DNA of 64,000 nt from Bacillus sp. ISL-45 (lineage in GTDB: Bacteria; Bacillota; Bacilli; Bacillales; Cytobacillaceae), in NCBI RefSeq assembly GCF_018613195.1, contig NZ_JAGGQQ010000008.1, forward strand, positions 62,001 through 126,000. Reading direction: 5' to 3'. The stretch's first letter is position 1; each line of letters starts with the position of its first letter. The notes under the pieces were generated by a model. The model saw only the letters and a list, made by a program, of their open reading frames with translations. It ran no database searches and was not told the DNA's origin. Shown here piece after piece: positions 53,870 to 61,766 of the stretch. The position numbers and the translations under genes are program-made.

Positions 53870-55276
53870 ATGAAGCGTTTTGTCACAAGTATTTTACTAG
53901 CTTTGTTGATCCTGCCATTTACAGCGAATAGCTCTGAAGCGGCTGTTGCTTTTTTGGATGTAGATAGTTCGCATCGAGCTTATCCTGAAATCAGTTACCT
54001 TGCCGGAGGAAATATAGTCAATGGAACAGGGGGTTATTTTAACCCTAATAAAGAGGTAACGCGAGCCGAAGCAGCTACAATGCTTGGACGTGCGCTGAAC
54101 CTCAACGGAACGAAAAGAGCGACGATGTTCAAAGATGTGGATTCCGGAAGTTTTGCTTCAGGATACATACAGTCATCAGTCGAAAAAGGGATCATATCAG
54201 GCTACCAGGACGGAACTTTCCGGCCTGAACAACCTGTCAAGCGTGGAGAAATGGCCCTCCTTATTAACAGAGCGTTTGGCTATGGGGGATCCGATACGGT
54301 TTCAGCGGCGAATGCACTTATGGTAAAAGGGATTGCCCAGGGGATTTCACCAGGTAACTTTGGTTACGACCTGAAAATCAAGAGAGCAGATTTCTCGGTC
54401 TTTTTAGCGAGAGCGGTCAATTATAAATATCGAATCAATGCTTCAGTTGAATTTGGCGGAGATCTGCAAATCAAGGCTGATTCGCTGAATGTCCGCACCG
54501 GACCATCGACGAATTTCACTATTGTCCAGGAGCTGCCGATCGCGACTAAGGTAGAAGCAGCCTACAGAGTAGGAGATTGGGTTTTCATCCGTTCAGCTGA
54601 AGGTGAAGGACTTGTGCACGGTGCTTATCTTACTGGAACATACCCATCCTTCATGAACAAGCCATTACCTGCCTCAACGCCTTTGAATGAAGAAATGATC
54701 ATCATTGATCCAGGTCATGGTGGTAAGGATCCTGGAGCGTCAGGTTACGGTATCCAGGAAAAAGCAGTCGTGCTTGATACAGCGCTGAAAGTAAAGGCTC
54801 TTCTAGCTAAAACGCCTTTTTCATATAAGTTAACACGGGAAACAGATGTTTACTTAACACTTTCCCAGCGCGTTAGCTTGGCGAAGAGTGTCGGCGGAGA
54901 TACTTTTATCAGCATTCATGCGAATGCCTTTAATGGATCTGCAAACGGTACCGAGGTTTATTACTATGGTACATCAGCAACGAACCCGTATCAGTCCGAC
55001 AGCAAAAGACTTGCGGCGGCAATCCAGAATCGCCTGTTGGCAGCATGGAAGCTGTACGACCGCGGAATCGATCAAGGAGATTATCATGTTCTCCGTGAAA
55101 ATTCAATGCCTGCAGTACTAGTGGAATTAGGATTCATTGATAATAAGAAAGACAACGAGAAGCTTGCATCAGCATGGTGGCGCCAGGAAGCAGCCGAAGC
55201 CATTTACCTCGGTATTCTTGATTATTACAAGGCAAAAGGTTATAACGTAACGTATTTATATAATAATGTGAATTAG
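53870..55276 (+). CDS. SLH-anchored N-acetylmuramoyl-L-alanine amidase
   Basis: A 468-residue secreted hydrolase: signal peptide (1-24), SLH domains (about 27-185, the third weak), a bacterial SH3 domain (about 198-256; SLNVRTGPSTNFTIVQELP) and a zinc-dependent Amidase_3 domain (about 275-460). Catalytic residues are present: His283 in DPGHGG, Glu297, His350 in SIHANA and Glu419 in VELGF. It cleaves the amide between muramic acid and the peptide stem. SLH anchoring keeps it on the wall. The best SLH block closely resembles one in the neighbouring subtilase. Confidence 0.94.
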   Translation: MKRFVTSILLALLILPFTANSSEAAVAFLDVDSSHRAYPEISYLAGGNIVNGTGGYFNPNKEVTRAEAATMLGRALNLNGTKRATMFKDVDSGSFASGYIQSSVEKGIISGYQDGTFRPEQPVKRGEMALLINRAFGYGGSDTVSAANALMVKGIAQGISPGNFGYDLKIKRADFSVFLARAVNYKYRINASVEFGGDLQIKADSLNVRTGPSTNFTIVQELPIATKVEAAYRVGDWVFIRSAEGEGLVHGAYLTGTYPSFMNKPLPASTPLNEEMIIIDPGHGGKDPGASGYGIQEKAVVLDTALKVKALLAKTPFSYKLTRETDVYLTLSQRVSLAKSVGGDTFISIHANAFNGSANGTEVYYYGTSATNPYQSDSKRLAAAIQNRLLAAWKLYDRGIDQGDYHVLRENSMPAVLVELGFIDNKKDNEKLASAWWRQEAAEAIYLGILDYYKAKGYNVTYLYNNVN

Positions 55277-55314
55277 TTATTTATTGATTTATAATATGAA
55301 CCTATTAAAATAGG

Positions 55315-55343
55315 AAAGGAGTCTTATAATAGGCTCCTTTTCT
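55315..55343 (+). terminator. Terminator after the amidase gene
   Basis: AAAGGAG pairs with CTCCTTT, then TTCT. Confidence 0.65.
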
Positions 55344-55370
55344 AGTATAATCTTTTTATACTTAGATTAG

Positions 55371-55416
55371 TGTCTAGCTCCAGCGCTTGTCATGGACAAG
55401 GAGCTGGCGTTTTTCT
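55371..55416 (+). repeat. Short derivative of the Bacillaceae intergenic repeat
   Basis: TGTCTAGCTCCAGCGCTTGT, then CATGGACAAGGAGCTGGCG and TTTTTC. Both ends of the longer element (43-222) are kept with the middle lost, leaving a hairpin CTTGTC-ATG-GACAAG with a T run that could serve as a terminator. Confidence 0.7.
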
Positions 55417-55451
55417 AGTAGAAGGGACTTTTTAGGAAACGAGGAAATGGC

Positions 55452-57386
55452 ATGAAAAACTGGATTGCTTCACTATTGATTTTAGTATTATTCACCTCGG
55501 CGGCTGTCCCATCTTTTGCTACCACTATTGAACCGCTAGCAGAGCCGGAACGTTACATAGTGTTTTTTAAGGACGAAATGGCCCTTGAAGGGATTGAAGA
55601 AAATGGCGGGGAAATTGTCCAGTCCTATGCTTCGATAAAAGCTGCCACAGTAGTGATGGAACCAGCAAAGCTAGATGGGCTGCTATCTCTTGGTGTGATT
55701 ACCGGCTTCCAAAAAGAGCATAAGTTCGAAGCAAGCGCGCAAATCACTCCCTGGGCACACACGAATATGAATATCCCTGCCAAAGTGCCTGCTACTTTAA
55801 CAGGAGCAGGGATAAAAGTAGCCATTGTTGATACTGGTGTTGATTCCAGCCATCCCGATCTGACCGTTAAAGAGGGAGTCTGTACTCTGGATGACTCCAT
55901 CAGTGTAAATGCATGCAGTAAATCATTCCTTGATGAAAATGGACATGGCACACATGTAGCGGGTATCATTGCTGCGAAAAATAATGATATCGGCATTGTC
56001 GGTGTTGCTCCTGGTGCGGAGATTTATGCAGTAAAAGCACTTGATGGCAATGGTGACGGAACAACCTCAACAATTATGGCCGGCATCGATTGGGCCATTC
56101 GCAAAGGTGTTCATATTATCAATATGAGTTTGACAACTCCGTATCCTGACATGGGAATTAAGGCAATGGTGGACAAGGCCAATGCAAATGGTATCATGGT
56201 CATCGCTGCGGCAGGGAATGAAGGGACTTTTTCAGGAAGTGAAGAAAACGTCGAATATCCTGCAAAATTCCCTAGCGTTATCGCGGTCGCGTCAACTAAG
56301 TCAGATAATCGCAGATCGTCTTCGTCAGCAACAGGACAGGAAATCGAGCTTGCGGCTCCAGGTGAGATGATATACTCCACCATCCCAACGAGTCTGGTGA
56401 AATCAGGTTACGGTTCCATGAGCGGAACATCGATGGCAGCTCCATTCGTTGCTGGCATGGCGGCGCTCTATAAAGAAAAATTTCCTGGCTATACGAATGA
56501 TCAAATTCGCTCTCTTCTGCAAAAAAATGCAAAGGATTTGGGCATGGCTGGAAGGGACCGATTATATGGGTTCGGGCTCATCCAGACTGACAAGGTTCCT
56601 GTAGACCAGTCTCAGGCACCCATTACTTTTACCACAGCAGGGAAGGGCTCCCTCAAGCTTAATATGCAGCCTGTATTAGAGAAGTACCAAGCATATTCGG
56701 TCTATCGAGATGGAAGGTTAATCTCGAATAAAGCAACTTCAGCTACGTTTGAGGATTACGGAAAAAGCGGGTCAATAAAGTACATGATCTATCCTTGGCT
56801 CAATGGAAGCATGCTTAAGGATAAAGTAAATGAAACCATTGTATCGCTTTCCAGTCCCGTGATTCCCGACCTTGATAATTCGGTATGGTACAGCCGGAAC
56901 ATGATGTACTTATATTCAGTGAATATACTAAAAGGGGACGCCTTCAACCAGCTGCAGCCTGCAAATAATGTGACCCGGGCAGAAGCAATTGCCATGGTGG
57001 GCAGAGCGCTTGGATTGAATGGCACACAAAGGGCGACCAGGTTCTCTGATGTACCGAGCAGCAGCTTCGCATCCGGTTTTATACAATCAGCATACGAACA
57101 GGGCATCATCAGCGGCCGGGCAGACAAAACCTTCCGCCCGAATGAATTTGTCACACGTGCTGAAATGGCGATCATGCTGTCAAAAGCATATAAACTGCCA
57201 GACGCACAAACCGGAAGCTTCAGCGACGTCCCGGCAGGAATGGCCGGCTACCAGCAAATCTACAACCTGGCAGCAGCCAAAATCACAACAGGATACACAG
57301 ACGGAACCTTCAAACCAAACGAAAAAATGCAAAGATCCACCTATTCCGTCTTCCTATCCAAAGCCAATAATCCAGCACTGAAGTAA
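55452..57386 (+). CDS. SLH-anchored subtilisin-like serine protease
   Basis: A 644-residue secreted S8 protease: signal peptide (about 1-24), I9-like propeptide (33-95), catalytic domain (about 105-385), a linker domain (about 390-465) and three SLH domains at the C-terminus (about 468-640). The catalytic triad is Asp127 (IVDTGVDSSHPDL), His165 (NGHGTHVAG) and Ser327 (SGTSMAAPF), with Asn256 in AAAGNEG for the oxyanion hole. Two cysteines (144 and 155) may form a disulfide. Unlike its neighbours its SLH block is C-terminal. GAGGAAA before ATG. Confidence 0.95.
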   Translation: MKNWIASLLILVLFTSAAVPSFATTIEPLAEPERYIVFFKDEMALEGIEENGGEIVQSYASIKAATVVMEPAKLDGLLSLGVITGFQKEHKFEASAQITPWAHTNMNIPAKVPATLTGAGIKVAIVDTGVDSSHPDLTVKEGVCTLDDSISVNACSKSFLDENGHGTHVAGIIAAKNNDIGIVGVAPGAEIYAVKALDGNGDGTTSTIMAGIDWAIRKGVHIINMSLTTPYPDMGIKAMVDKANANGIMVIAAAGNEGTFSGSEENVEYPAKFPSVIAVASTKSDNRRSSSSATGQEIELAAPGEMIYSTIPTSLVKSGYGSMSGTSMAAPFVAGMAALYKEKFPGYTNDQIRSLLQKNAKDLGMAGRDRLYGFGLIQTDKVPVDQSQAPITFTTAGKGSLKLNMQPVLEKYQAYSVYRDGRLISNKATSATFEDYGKSGSIKYMIYPWLNGSMLKDKVNETIVSLSSPVIPDLDNSVWYSRNMMYLYSVNILKGDAFNQLQPANNVTRAEAIAMVGRALGLNGTQRATRFSDVPSSSFASGFIQSAYEQGIISGRADKTFRPNEFVTRAEMAIMLSKAYKLPDAQTGSFSDVPAGMAGYQQIYNLAAAKITTGYTDGTFKPNEKMQRSTYSVFLSKANNPALK

Positions 57387-57405
57387 AGCATTAACGCACC
57401 AAGGA

Positions 57406-57442
57406 ATTAACGCGCCGGGGGTCTGACCCCCGGCGCGTTAAT
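57406..57442. repeat. G5-core palindrome e
   Basis: ATTAACGCGCC, core GGGGGTCTGACCCCC, GGCGCGTTAAT: a perfect 18-bp stem. An extra degenerate left-arm copy (ATTAACGCACC) precedes it at 57390. Confidence 0.9.
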
Positions 57443-57464
57443 ATGGTAAAGCGGAAATCAACAA

Positions 57465-57502
57465 ACAAAGGCGCACATGAAACCAGTCATGTGCGCCTTT
57501 GT
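57465..57502 (+). terminator. Strong hairpin after palindrome e
   Basis: ACAAAGGCGCACATGA pairs perfectly with TCATGTGCGCCTTTGT over 6 bases, followed by TTAT. Likely terminator of the subtilase transcript. Confidence 0.7.
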
Positions 57503-57534
57503 TTATGCTTCCAGGGGATAAACATCGTTTTCGA

Positions 57535-57567
57535 CAAAAAAAGACACCGATTTACCAGATCGGTGTC
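57535..57567 (-). terminator. Minus-strand terminator-like hairpin with no known gene
   Basis: GACACCGAT/ATCGGTGTC, 9-bp stem and 7-base loop. Seven Ts follow on the minus strand. No convincing minus-strand gene lies between it and 57898. Confidence 0.6.
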
Positions 57568-57898
57568 AACAAATGGCTGATTGGCAGCCTCAAATAGATT
57601 ACCAACCAAAATCTTAACTTATATAAGTTATAGCAGAAAATGTCGAACTTTGTCGAGGGGTAAAAGATGGTAATTCACGTATAACATCCACACCCTATCT
57701 CGAAGTTCTCGAATAATTAAATACAATAATAACATCAGAACCAACTATATTTACCCAATCAACAAAACTGTAAACCGATTTTGCGAGATTTGTAATATAA
57801 TCGTAAAATTTATAACATTCGAATTCTGGTAAAATAGCCTCAATGAGGCAAAAAACGATATTTTTTTCCAAAAAAATCAACGAGGCAGAGGTGTACTG

Positions 57899-58900
57899 AT
57901 GAAGAAGCTCATATCCAAGCTAATCTTGGCAGCGCTAATACTATCGATGATCCCATTCCAAACAGCCATGGCAGCAACACAACAAGAACAAGTAGTAGAA
58001 ATCGCACACAAATACATAGGGGTTCCATATCTTTATGGTGGAACAACGCCAAGCGGATTCGATTGCTCTGGATATATCGGATATGTTTACGACCAAATCG
58101 GCGTGGATATGCCAAGGATTTCTGCTGATCAATACAATGTTGGGAAAGCAGTTTCCAAATCAGACCTCCAACCAGGTGATCTAGTATTTTTCGAAAAAAC
58201 ATATAATAAAGCGGGAATTACCCATTCCGGTATATACATAGGCGACAATCAATTCCTGAGTGCAACTTCAAGCAAAGGAATAAAAATCGACTCACTAGAC
58301 AGTACATACTGGGGACCAAAATTCTATGGAGCAAAAAGAGTTTTGGAAGATGCAACCCTTCAGCCAGGGGAATATCAAGATGTACCGCAGGATCATCTAG
58401 CGTATGAAGCTGTACGTACATTAAGCAATCAAAACGTCATTAAAGGCATTGACAATACGACTTTCCAGCCGGAACAGCCGGTTACAAGGGGACAAGCTGC
58501 AGCAATCATCAATCGTGTACTAAAACTGAAGCCTGCATCCCTTGACGGATTCAAGGATGTATCGCCTAACTACCAATTTGCAGCTGATATCGCTGCAATC
58601 AAGGAAGCCGGAGTCATTAACGGGTTTGCCGATGGAACATTCCGTCCGAACAACAATATGACAAAAGCAGAAATGGCAAAAATCGTTCAAAGAGCATTCA
58701 AGCTAAACAACCATGGCATACAGGCAGCAAGCGCACCGTATTCAGACGTTGCACCGGGTTATTGGGCATATGATGCAATTTTGACAATGCATAAAATCGA
58801 CACAACGACAATCTTTAGCGGCAGCACGTACGGCTCATCACTAAAAGCAACTCGTGCGACATTTGCCGCATCAATCTATAATTCTATCAACGCAAGATAA
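57899..58900 (+). CDS. SLH-anchored NlpC/P60 endopeptidase
   Basis: A 333-residue secreted protein: signal peptide (about 1-26), NlpC/P60 domain (about 28-148) and three SLH domains (about 155-330). Catalytic Cys56 (GFDCSGYIGYVY) and His109 (ITHSGIYIG) are present. The third position, usually His, Asn or Gln, appears as Ser121 (FLSATSSKGI), which may still allow activity. It probably cuts peptide stems, as gamma-D-Glu-diaminopimelate endopeptidases do. It is the catalytic counterpart of the pseudoenzyme at 48341. GAGG ribosome site about 10 bases upstream. Confidence 0.92.
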   Translation: MKKLISKLILAALILSMIPFQTAMAATQQEQVVEIAHKYIGVPYLYGGTTPSGFDCSGYIGYVYDQIGVDMPRISADQYNVGKAVSKSDLQPGDLVFFEKTYNKAGITHSGIYIGDNQFLSATSSKGIKIDSLDSTYWGPKFYGAKRVLEDATLQPGEYQDVPQDHLAYEAVRTLSNQNVIKGIDNTTFQPEQPVTRGQAAAIINRVLKLKPASLDGFKDVSPNYQFAADIAAIKEAGVINGFADGTFRPNNNMTKAEMAKIVQRAFKLNNHGIQAASAPYSDVAPGYWAYDAILTMHKIDTTTIFSGSTYGSSLKATRATFAASIYNSINAR

Positions 58901-58927
58901 GCTGGGAAGATTATTCCCAGCTTTTTC
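58901..58927 (+). terminator. Terminator of the NlpC/P60-SLH gene
   Basis: GCTGGGAA pairs perfectly with TTCCCAGC, followed by TTTTT; it begins right after the stop codon. Confidence 0.9.
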
Positions 58928-59001
58928 TATCATATTTTGTCTAAAAAAATAAGCAATATTACCGATATATAACGGGAGAAACTTAATAGACAGTAGTTTT
59001 T

Positions 59002-59031
59002 GACTATTTTCTTAAATATTCAAAAATAGTC
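59002..59031. promoter_or_regulatory. Inverted repeat ahead of the glucosaminidase gene
   Basis: GACTATTTT at 59002 and its complement AAAATAGTC ending at 59031. It precedes TATAAT at 59035-59040, whose own -35 is weak. Possible operator. Confidence 0.45.
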
Positions 59032-59110
59032 TATTATAATTGTAAATAAATTGGTAGAATGAGAGAGGAAATTGTCAGAAAAAGGGCAAAAAACATCTGG
59101 GGGTAAAAGA

Positions 59111-61102
59111 ATGAGGAAGAAATTTGGCATACTCGCCTTGACTTTCGGGTTGACAGTGAGCAGTTTATTGTCGTATCAGCAGCCAAAGGCTTATGCACAG
59201 GACGATATTACAGGCAGTGCCTTAGAGACAGAGATGCGTGCAATGATTGCTGAAAAAGTGATCTATGGATATGGAGAAGGTGTCTATAAACCGAATCTTA
59301 ATGTGAGCCGCGGACAGTTTGCGACATTTATTTCACGGGCACTTAAATTACCTGAAGGTCCGCATGTGTTTTCTGATGTCCCATTATCATCAGGTCTAGC
59401 ACATGGCATTAATAGTGCCACAGCAGCGGGTATTATCATGGGGTACACACCTACAACCTTCGGGCCAAATGAGCAGATTTCAAGAGAACAGGCGGCGGCG
59501 ATGATCGACCGTGCGTTTAACTATATGCAAATTTCGCGTGAAGACGCTGTGCTCAATTTTTCCGATGCAAATGAAATCAACAGCAATTTCAAAATGGCTG
59601 TCGCAAAAAACTCCAGGGATGGTTTGATCAAGGGTCTTTCAAATGGCGATGGTACATACAGGTTCTTGCCTAAAAAGACCGCAACTCGCCAGGAAGCAGC
59701 AGCTTTCATCTATCGCATGTTAAATAAAATGGAAGAAGCACAAATTCCTGAAGAACCAGGTGAGGATGGCGCAGCGGGTTATAAAGTGGCTACCATCCAG
59801 TCAAATGGTGATCTAGTTTACAGTTCTAAAACTTATTCAAGCTTTGATGCAGCTAAAACAGCAGCAACTGCAAATAACCAGGTAGTAACCGTTAATGAGC
59901 AGATAGTAGAAATGAATGCTGGATTGGTCTGGTCAAAGCCTGTTCTTGGTAAAGCATTGACCTATATATACACTGATTCAAATCTATCATCATCGTTCAC
60001 GTACCTGCCAGCTGGGCAGGAAATGAAATACGTGGATGCTACAGAGAATTATGTAAAAGTAATTCTTGCGGGCAAAACAGTATTCGTCAAGCATGAAGAA
60101 GTTTCGATGGTGCCTTTGCAGTTAATCGAAGGCAGAAACTATTATTCTGTTAACTCTAAAGGTGAGTTGGTCCACTCGATCTTTGACCCTGTAAAAAAAT
60201 CATATGCTTCTTATACAATGGGATTTGCGCCTAGCTTCATGGTTCAAGGCCAAAATTATTATAGCTGGGATGGCGGCCAGTTCATGAATACGACTGGAAA
60301 CGTAGTGGGGACTGCTTACCAGTACTTTAACTATTTGCCAGCCCGTACTGAAACGGTATACACTGCTGAAGAGTTAAATAGGTATATTGATAGTGTCCTT
60401 GCTGAAAAAGAGGCTCTATTCATATCGAATCCTACAACTTTCGCAAGATATAAGAATGCAACAACTGCGAGCAAAATCAAAGGGCTTGGAGCATACCTGA
60501 AAGAAGCAGAAGTGAAGCATAATATCAACGCACTTCTCATCCTTGGAATGGCCATGCATGAAAGTGACTTTGGCATGAGCAAATATGCCTTAGAACGGAA
60601 CAACCTGTTTGGCATCAAGGCGTATGACAGCAACACCGATGCAGCAGAAACATTTGCTACACCGAATGCAGCTATTGATGCATTAGCAGACCGGTACTTG
60701 AACAAGAACTATATCAATCCTACAGGTGCTCACGCTAACGGAGCTTCAACTGGGAATAAAGCACGCGGCTTCAATGTTAAATACGCATCAGACCCGTTCT
60801 GGGGACAAAAAATTGCCGGCCATATGCATAGAGTCGACCTGTTCTTAGGGAAAAAAGACCGTGGCGCAAGTGCATATCGTATCGGCCAAACAACAGTCGA
60901 TGGAGTAAACGCCAGAATCAATCCTGGAACAGAATCAGCATTAGTATATGCAAATAAAAACACAGGATCACCAGTAGCAATCCTGGGATCCGTCAAGCAC
61001 ACAGACAACTACGAATGGCTCAAGATCATGTCAGACGCAGCAGCGCAGAACGAAGTCTATATCCGTTCCGACCTGATCAAAGACCTGCCAATCGTAAAAT
61101 AA
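59111..61102 (+). CDS. SLH-anchored N-acetylglucosaminidase
   Basis: A secreted autolysin of about 663 residues. A signal peptide ends AYAQ. Three SLH domains follow (about 30-210), then an acidic linker, a central beta-rich region (about 225-400), a glucosaminidase domain (about 400-590) and a terminal SH3-like domain (about 600-655; GVNARINPGTESALVY). The likely catalytic Glu is 484 in MAMHESDFGMSK, followed by the typical NNLFGIKAYD. It hydrolyses glycan strands. ATG 59111 gives a standard signal sequence with GGGGG 7 bases before. A TTG at 59072 with GAGAGAGG could add 13 residues. Confidence 0.9.
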   Translation: MRKKFGILALTFGLTVSSLLSYQQPKAYAQDDITGSALETEMRAMIAEKVIYGYGEGVYKPNLNVSRGQFATFISRALKLPEGPHVFSDVPLSSGLAHGINSATAAGIIMGYTPTTFGPNEQISREQAAAMIDRAFNYMQISREDAVLNFSDANEINSNFKMAVAKNSRDGLIKGLSNGDGTYRFLPKKTATRQEAAAFIYRMLNKMEEAQIPEEPGEDGAAGYKVATIQSNGDLVYSSKTYSSFDAAKTAATANNQVVTVNEQIVEMNAGLVWSKPVLGKALTYIYTDSNLSSSFTYLPAGQEMKYVDATENYVKVILAGKTVFVKHEEVSMVPLQLIEGRNYYSVNSKGELVHSIFDPVKKSYASYTMGFAPSFMVQGQNYYSWDGGQFMNTTGNVVGTAYQYFNYLPARTETVYTAEELNRYIDSVLAEKEALFISNPTTFARYKNATTASKIKGLGAYLKEAEVKHNINALLILGMAMHESDFGMSKYALERNNLFGIKAYDSNTDAAETFATPNAAIDALADRYLNKNYINPTGAHANGASTGNKARGFNVKYASDPFWGQKIAGHMHRVDLFLGKKDRGASAYRIGQTTVDGVNARINPGTESALVYANKNTGSPVAILGSVKHTDNYEWLKIMSDAAAQNEVYIRSDLIKDLPIVK

Positions 61103-61107
61103 ACTTC

Positions 61108-61154
61108 AACACAGTAAAGCGGTGGGGGTCTGACCCCCACCGCTTTACTGTGTT
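61108..61154. repeat. G5-core palindrome f
   Basis: AACACAGTAAAGCGGT, core GGGGGTCTGACCCCC, ACCGCTTTACTGTGTT: a perfect 23-bp stem starting 6 bases after the glucosaminidase stop. Confidence 0.92.
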
Positions 61155-61200
61155 AAAATCATGTTGATTAAACTAGCTGGACCAATGGGAGGCTTGATCA

Positions 61201-61647
61201 ATGGAAAAGGAATTCATGGAACAGGTAAATGAATTCAGGCGCTGGGCAAGCAAACATACACGAACGGCGGGTGCTGGTGAGTGGGAGACGGAGTATCACC
61301 ACTGGGAACCCATTTACCAGGCAGCTGCTGAACTGGTCGCTCGTATTCCAGTATGTGACTGGGACCATGACATACTGGATAACTTCCTCTATATCCTCGC
61401 CCGTGATAATGAATGTGAAAATATTTTAGAACTCCTCATTCAATATCCAGCACAGCTGACAGCTATTGCTCGCCATGCGGTCGCTTATGAAGACCCGGAT
61501 ACTAGATGGCAAATTGCGTTTGGACTTGGTGAAATTAACACCAAGAGTCAGGAAATCAAAAACTTGTCCAGCCAATTCTTACTGGATGGAAACGAATATG
61601 TAAGACGACGAGCTTCTATGGCCTGGGAGAAAAAATGGTCTGAATAG
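61201..61647 (+). CDS. HEAT-repeat-like small protein
   Basis: A 148-residue all-helical cytosolic protein. The C-terminal two-thirds reads like HEAT/PBS-type helical pairs (ARHAVAYEDPDTRWQIAFGL, GNEYVRRRASMAWEKKW), as in small Bacillus HEAT proteins. Function unknown; such repeats mediate protein contacts. GGGAGG lies 9 bases before ATG. It sits between two palindromes and is convergent with the flippase gene. Confidence 0.75.
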   Translation: MEKEFMEQVNEFRRWASKHTRTAGAGEWETEYHHWEPIYQAAAELVARIPVCDWDHDILDNFLYILARDNECENILELLIQYPAQLTAIARHAVAYEDPDTRWQIAFGLGEINTKSQEIKNLSSQFLLDGNEYVRRRASMAWEKKWSE

Positions 61648-61701
61648 ACCTCGTACGGACATAACTTAATTGTTCACCTCGATGAAACTAATACACATCA
61701 C

Positions 61702-61744
61702 CACATTAAAGCGGTGGGGGTCAGACCCCCACCGCTTTAATGTG
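61702..61744. repeat. G5-core palindrome g
   Basis: CACATTAAAGCGGT, core GGGGGTCAGACCCCC, ACCGCTTTAATGTG: a perfect 21-bp stem between two convergent genes. Confidence 0.92.
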
Positions 61745-61766
61745 TTAAAACAAACAAATTTCAATA

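Larger units (their letters stand above)
57387..57898 (+). other. Gap between the subtilase and NlpC/P60-SLH genes
   Basis: About 510 bases. From left to right: palindrome e, a perfect 16-bp hairpin (57465-57502), a minus-strand terminator-like hairpin (57535-57567), then AT-rich sequence without a supported gene on either strand. Confidence 0.6.

Noticed and set aside
57695-57880. 61-residue minus-strand frame that could explain the minus terminator at 57535
   Set aside because: No ribosome site, stop is far from the terminator, and composition is AT-driven.
47426-61744. G5-core palindromes as ordinary transcription terminators only
   Set aside because: They lack consistent T runs, and a fixed core with exchangeable arms is not expected of unrelated terminators. 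Termination may still be a secondary effect.
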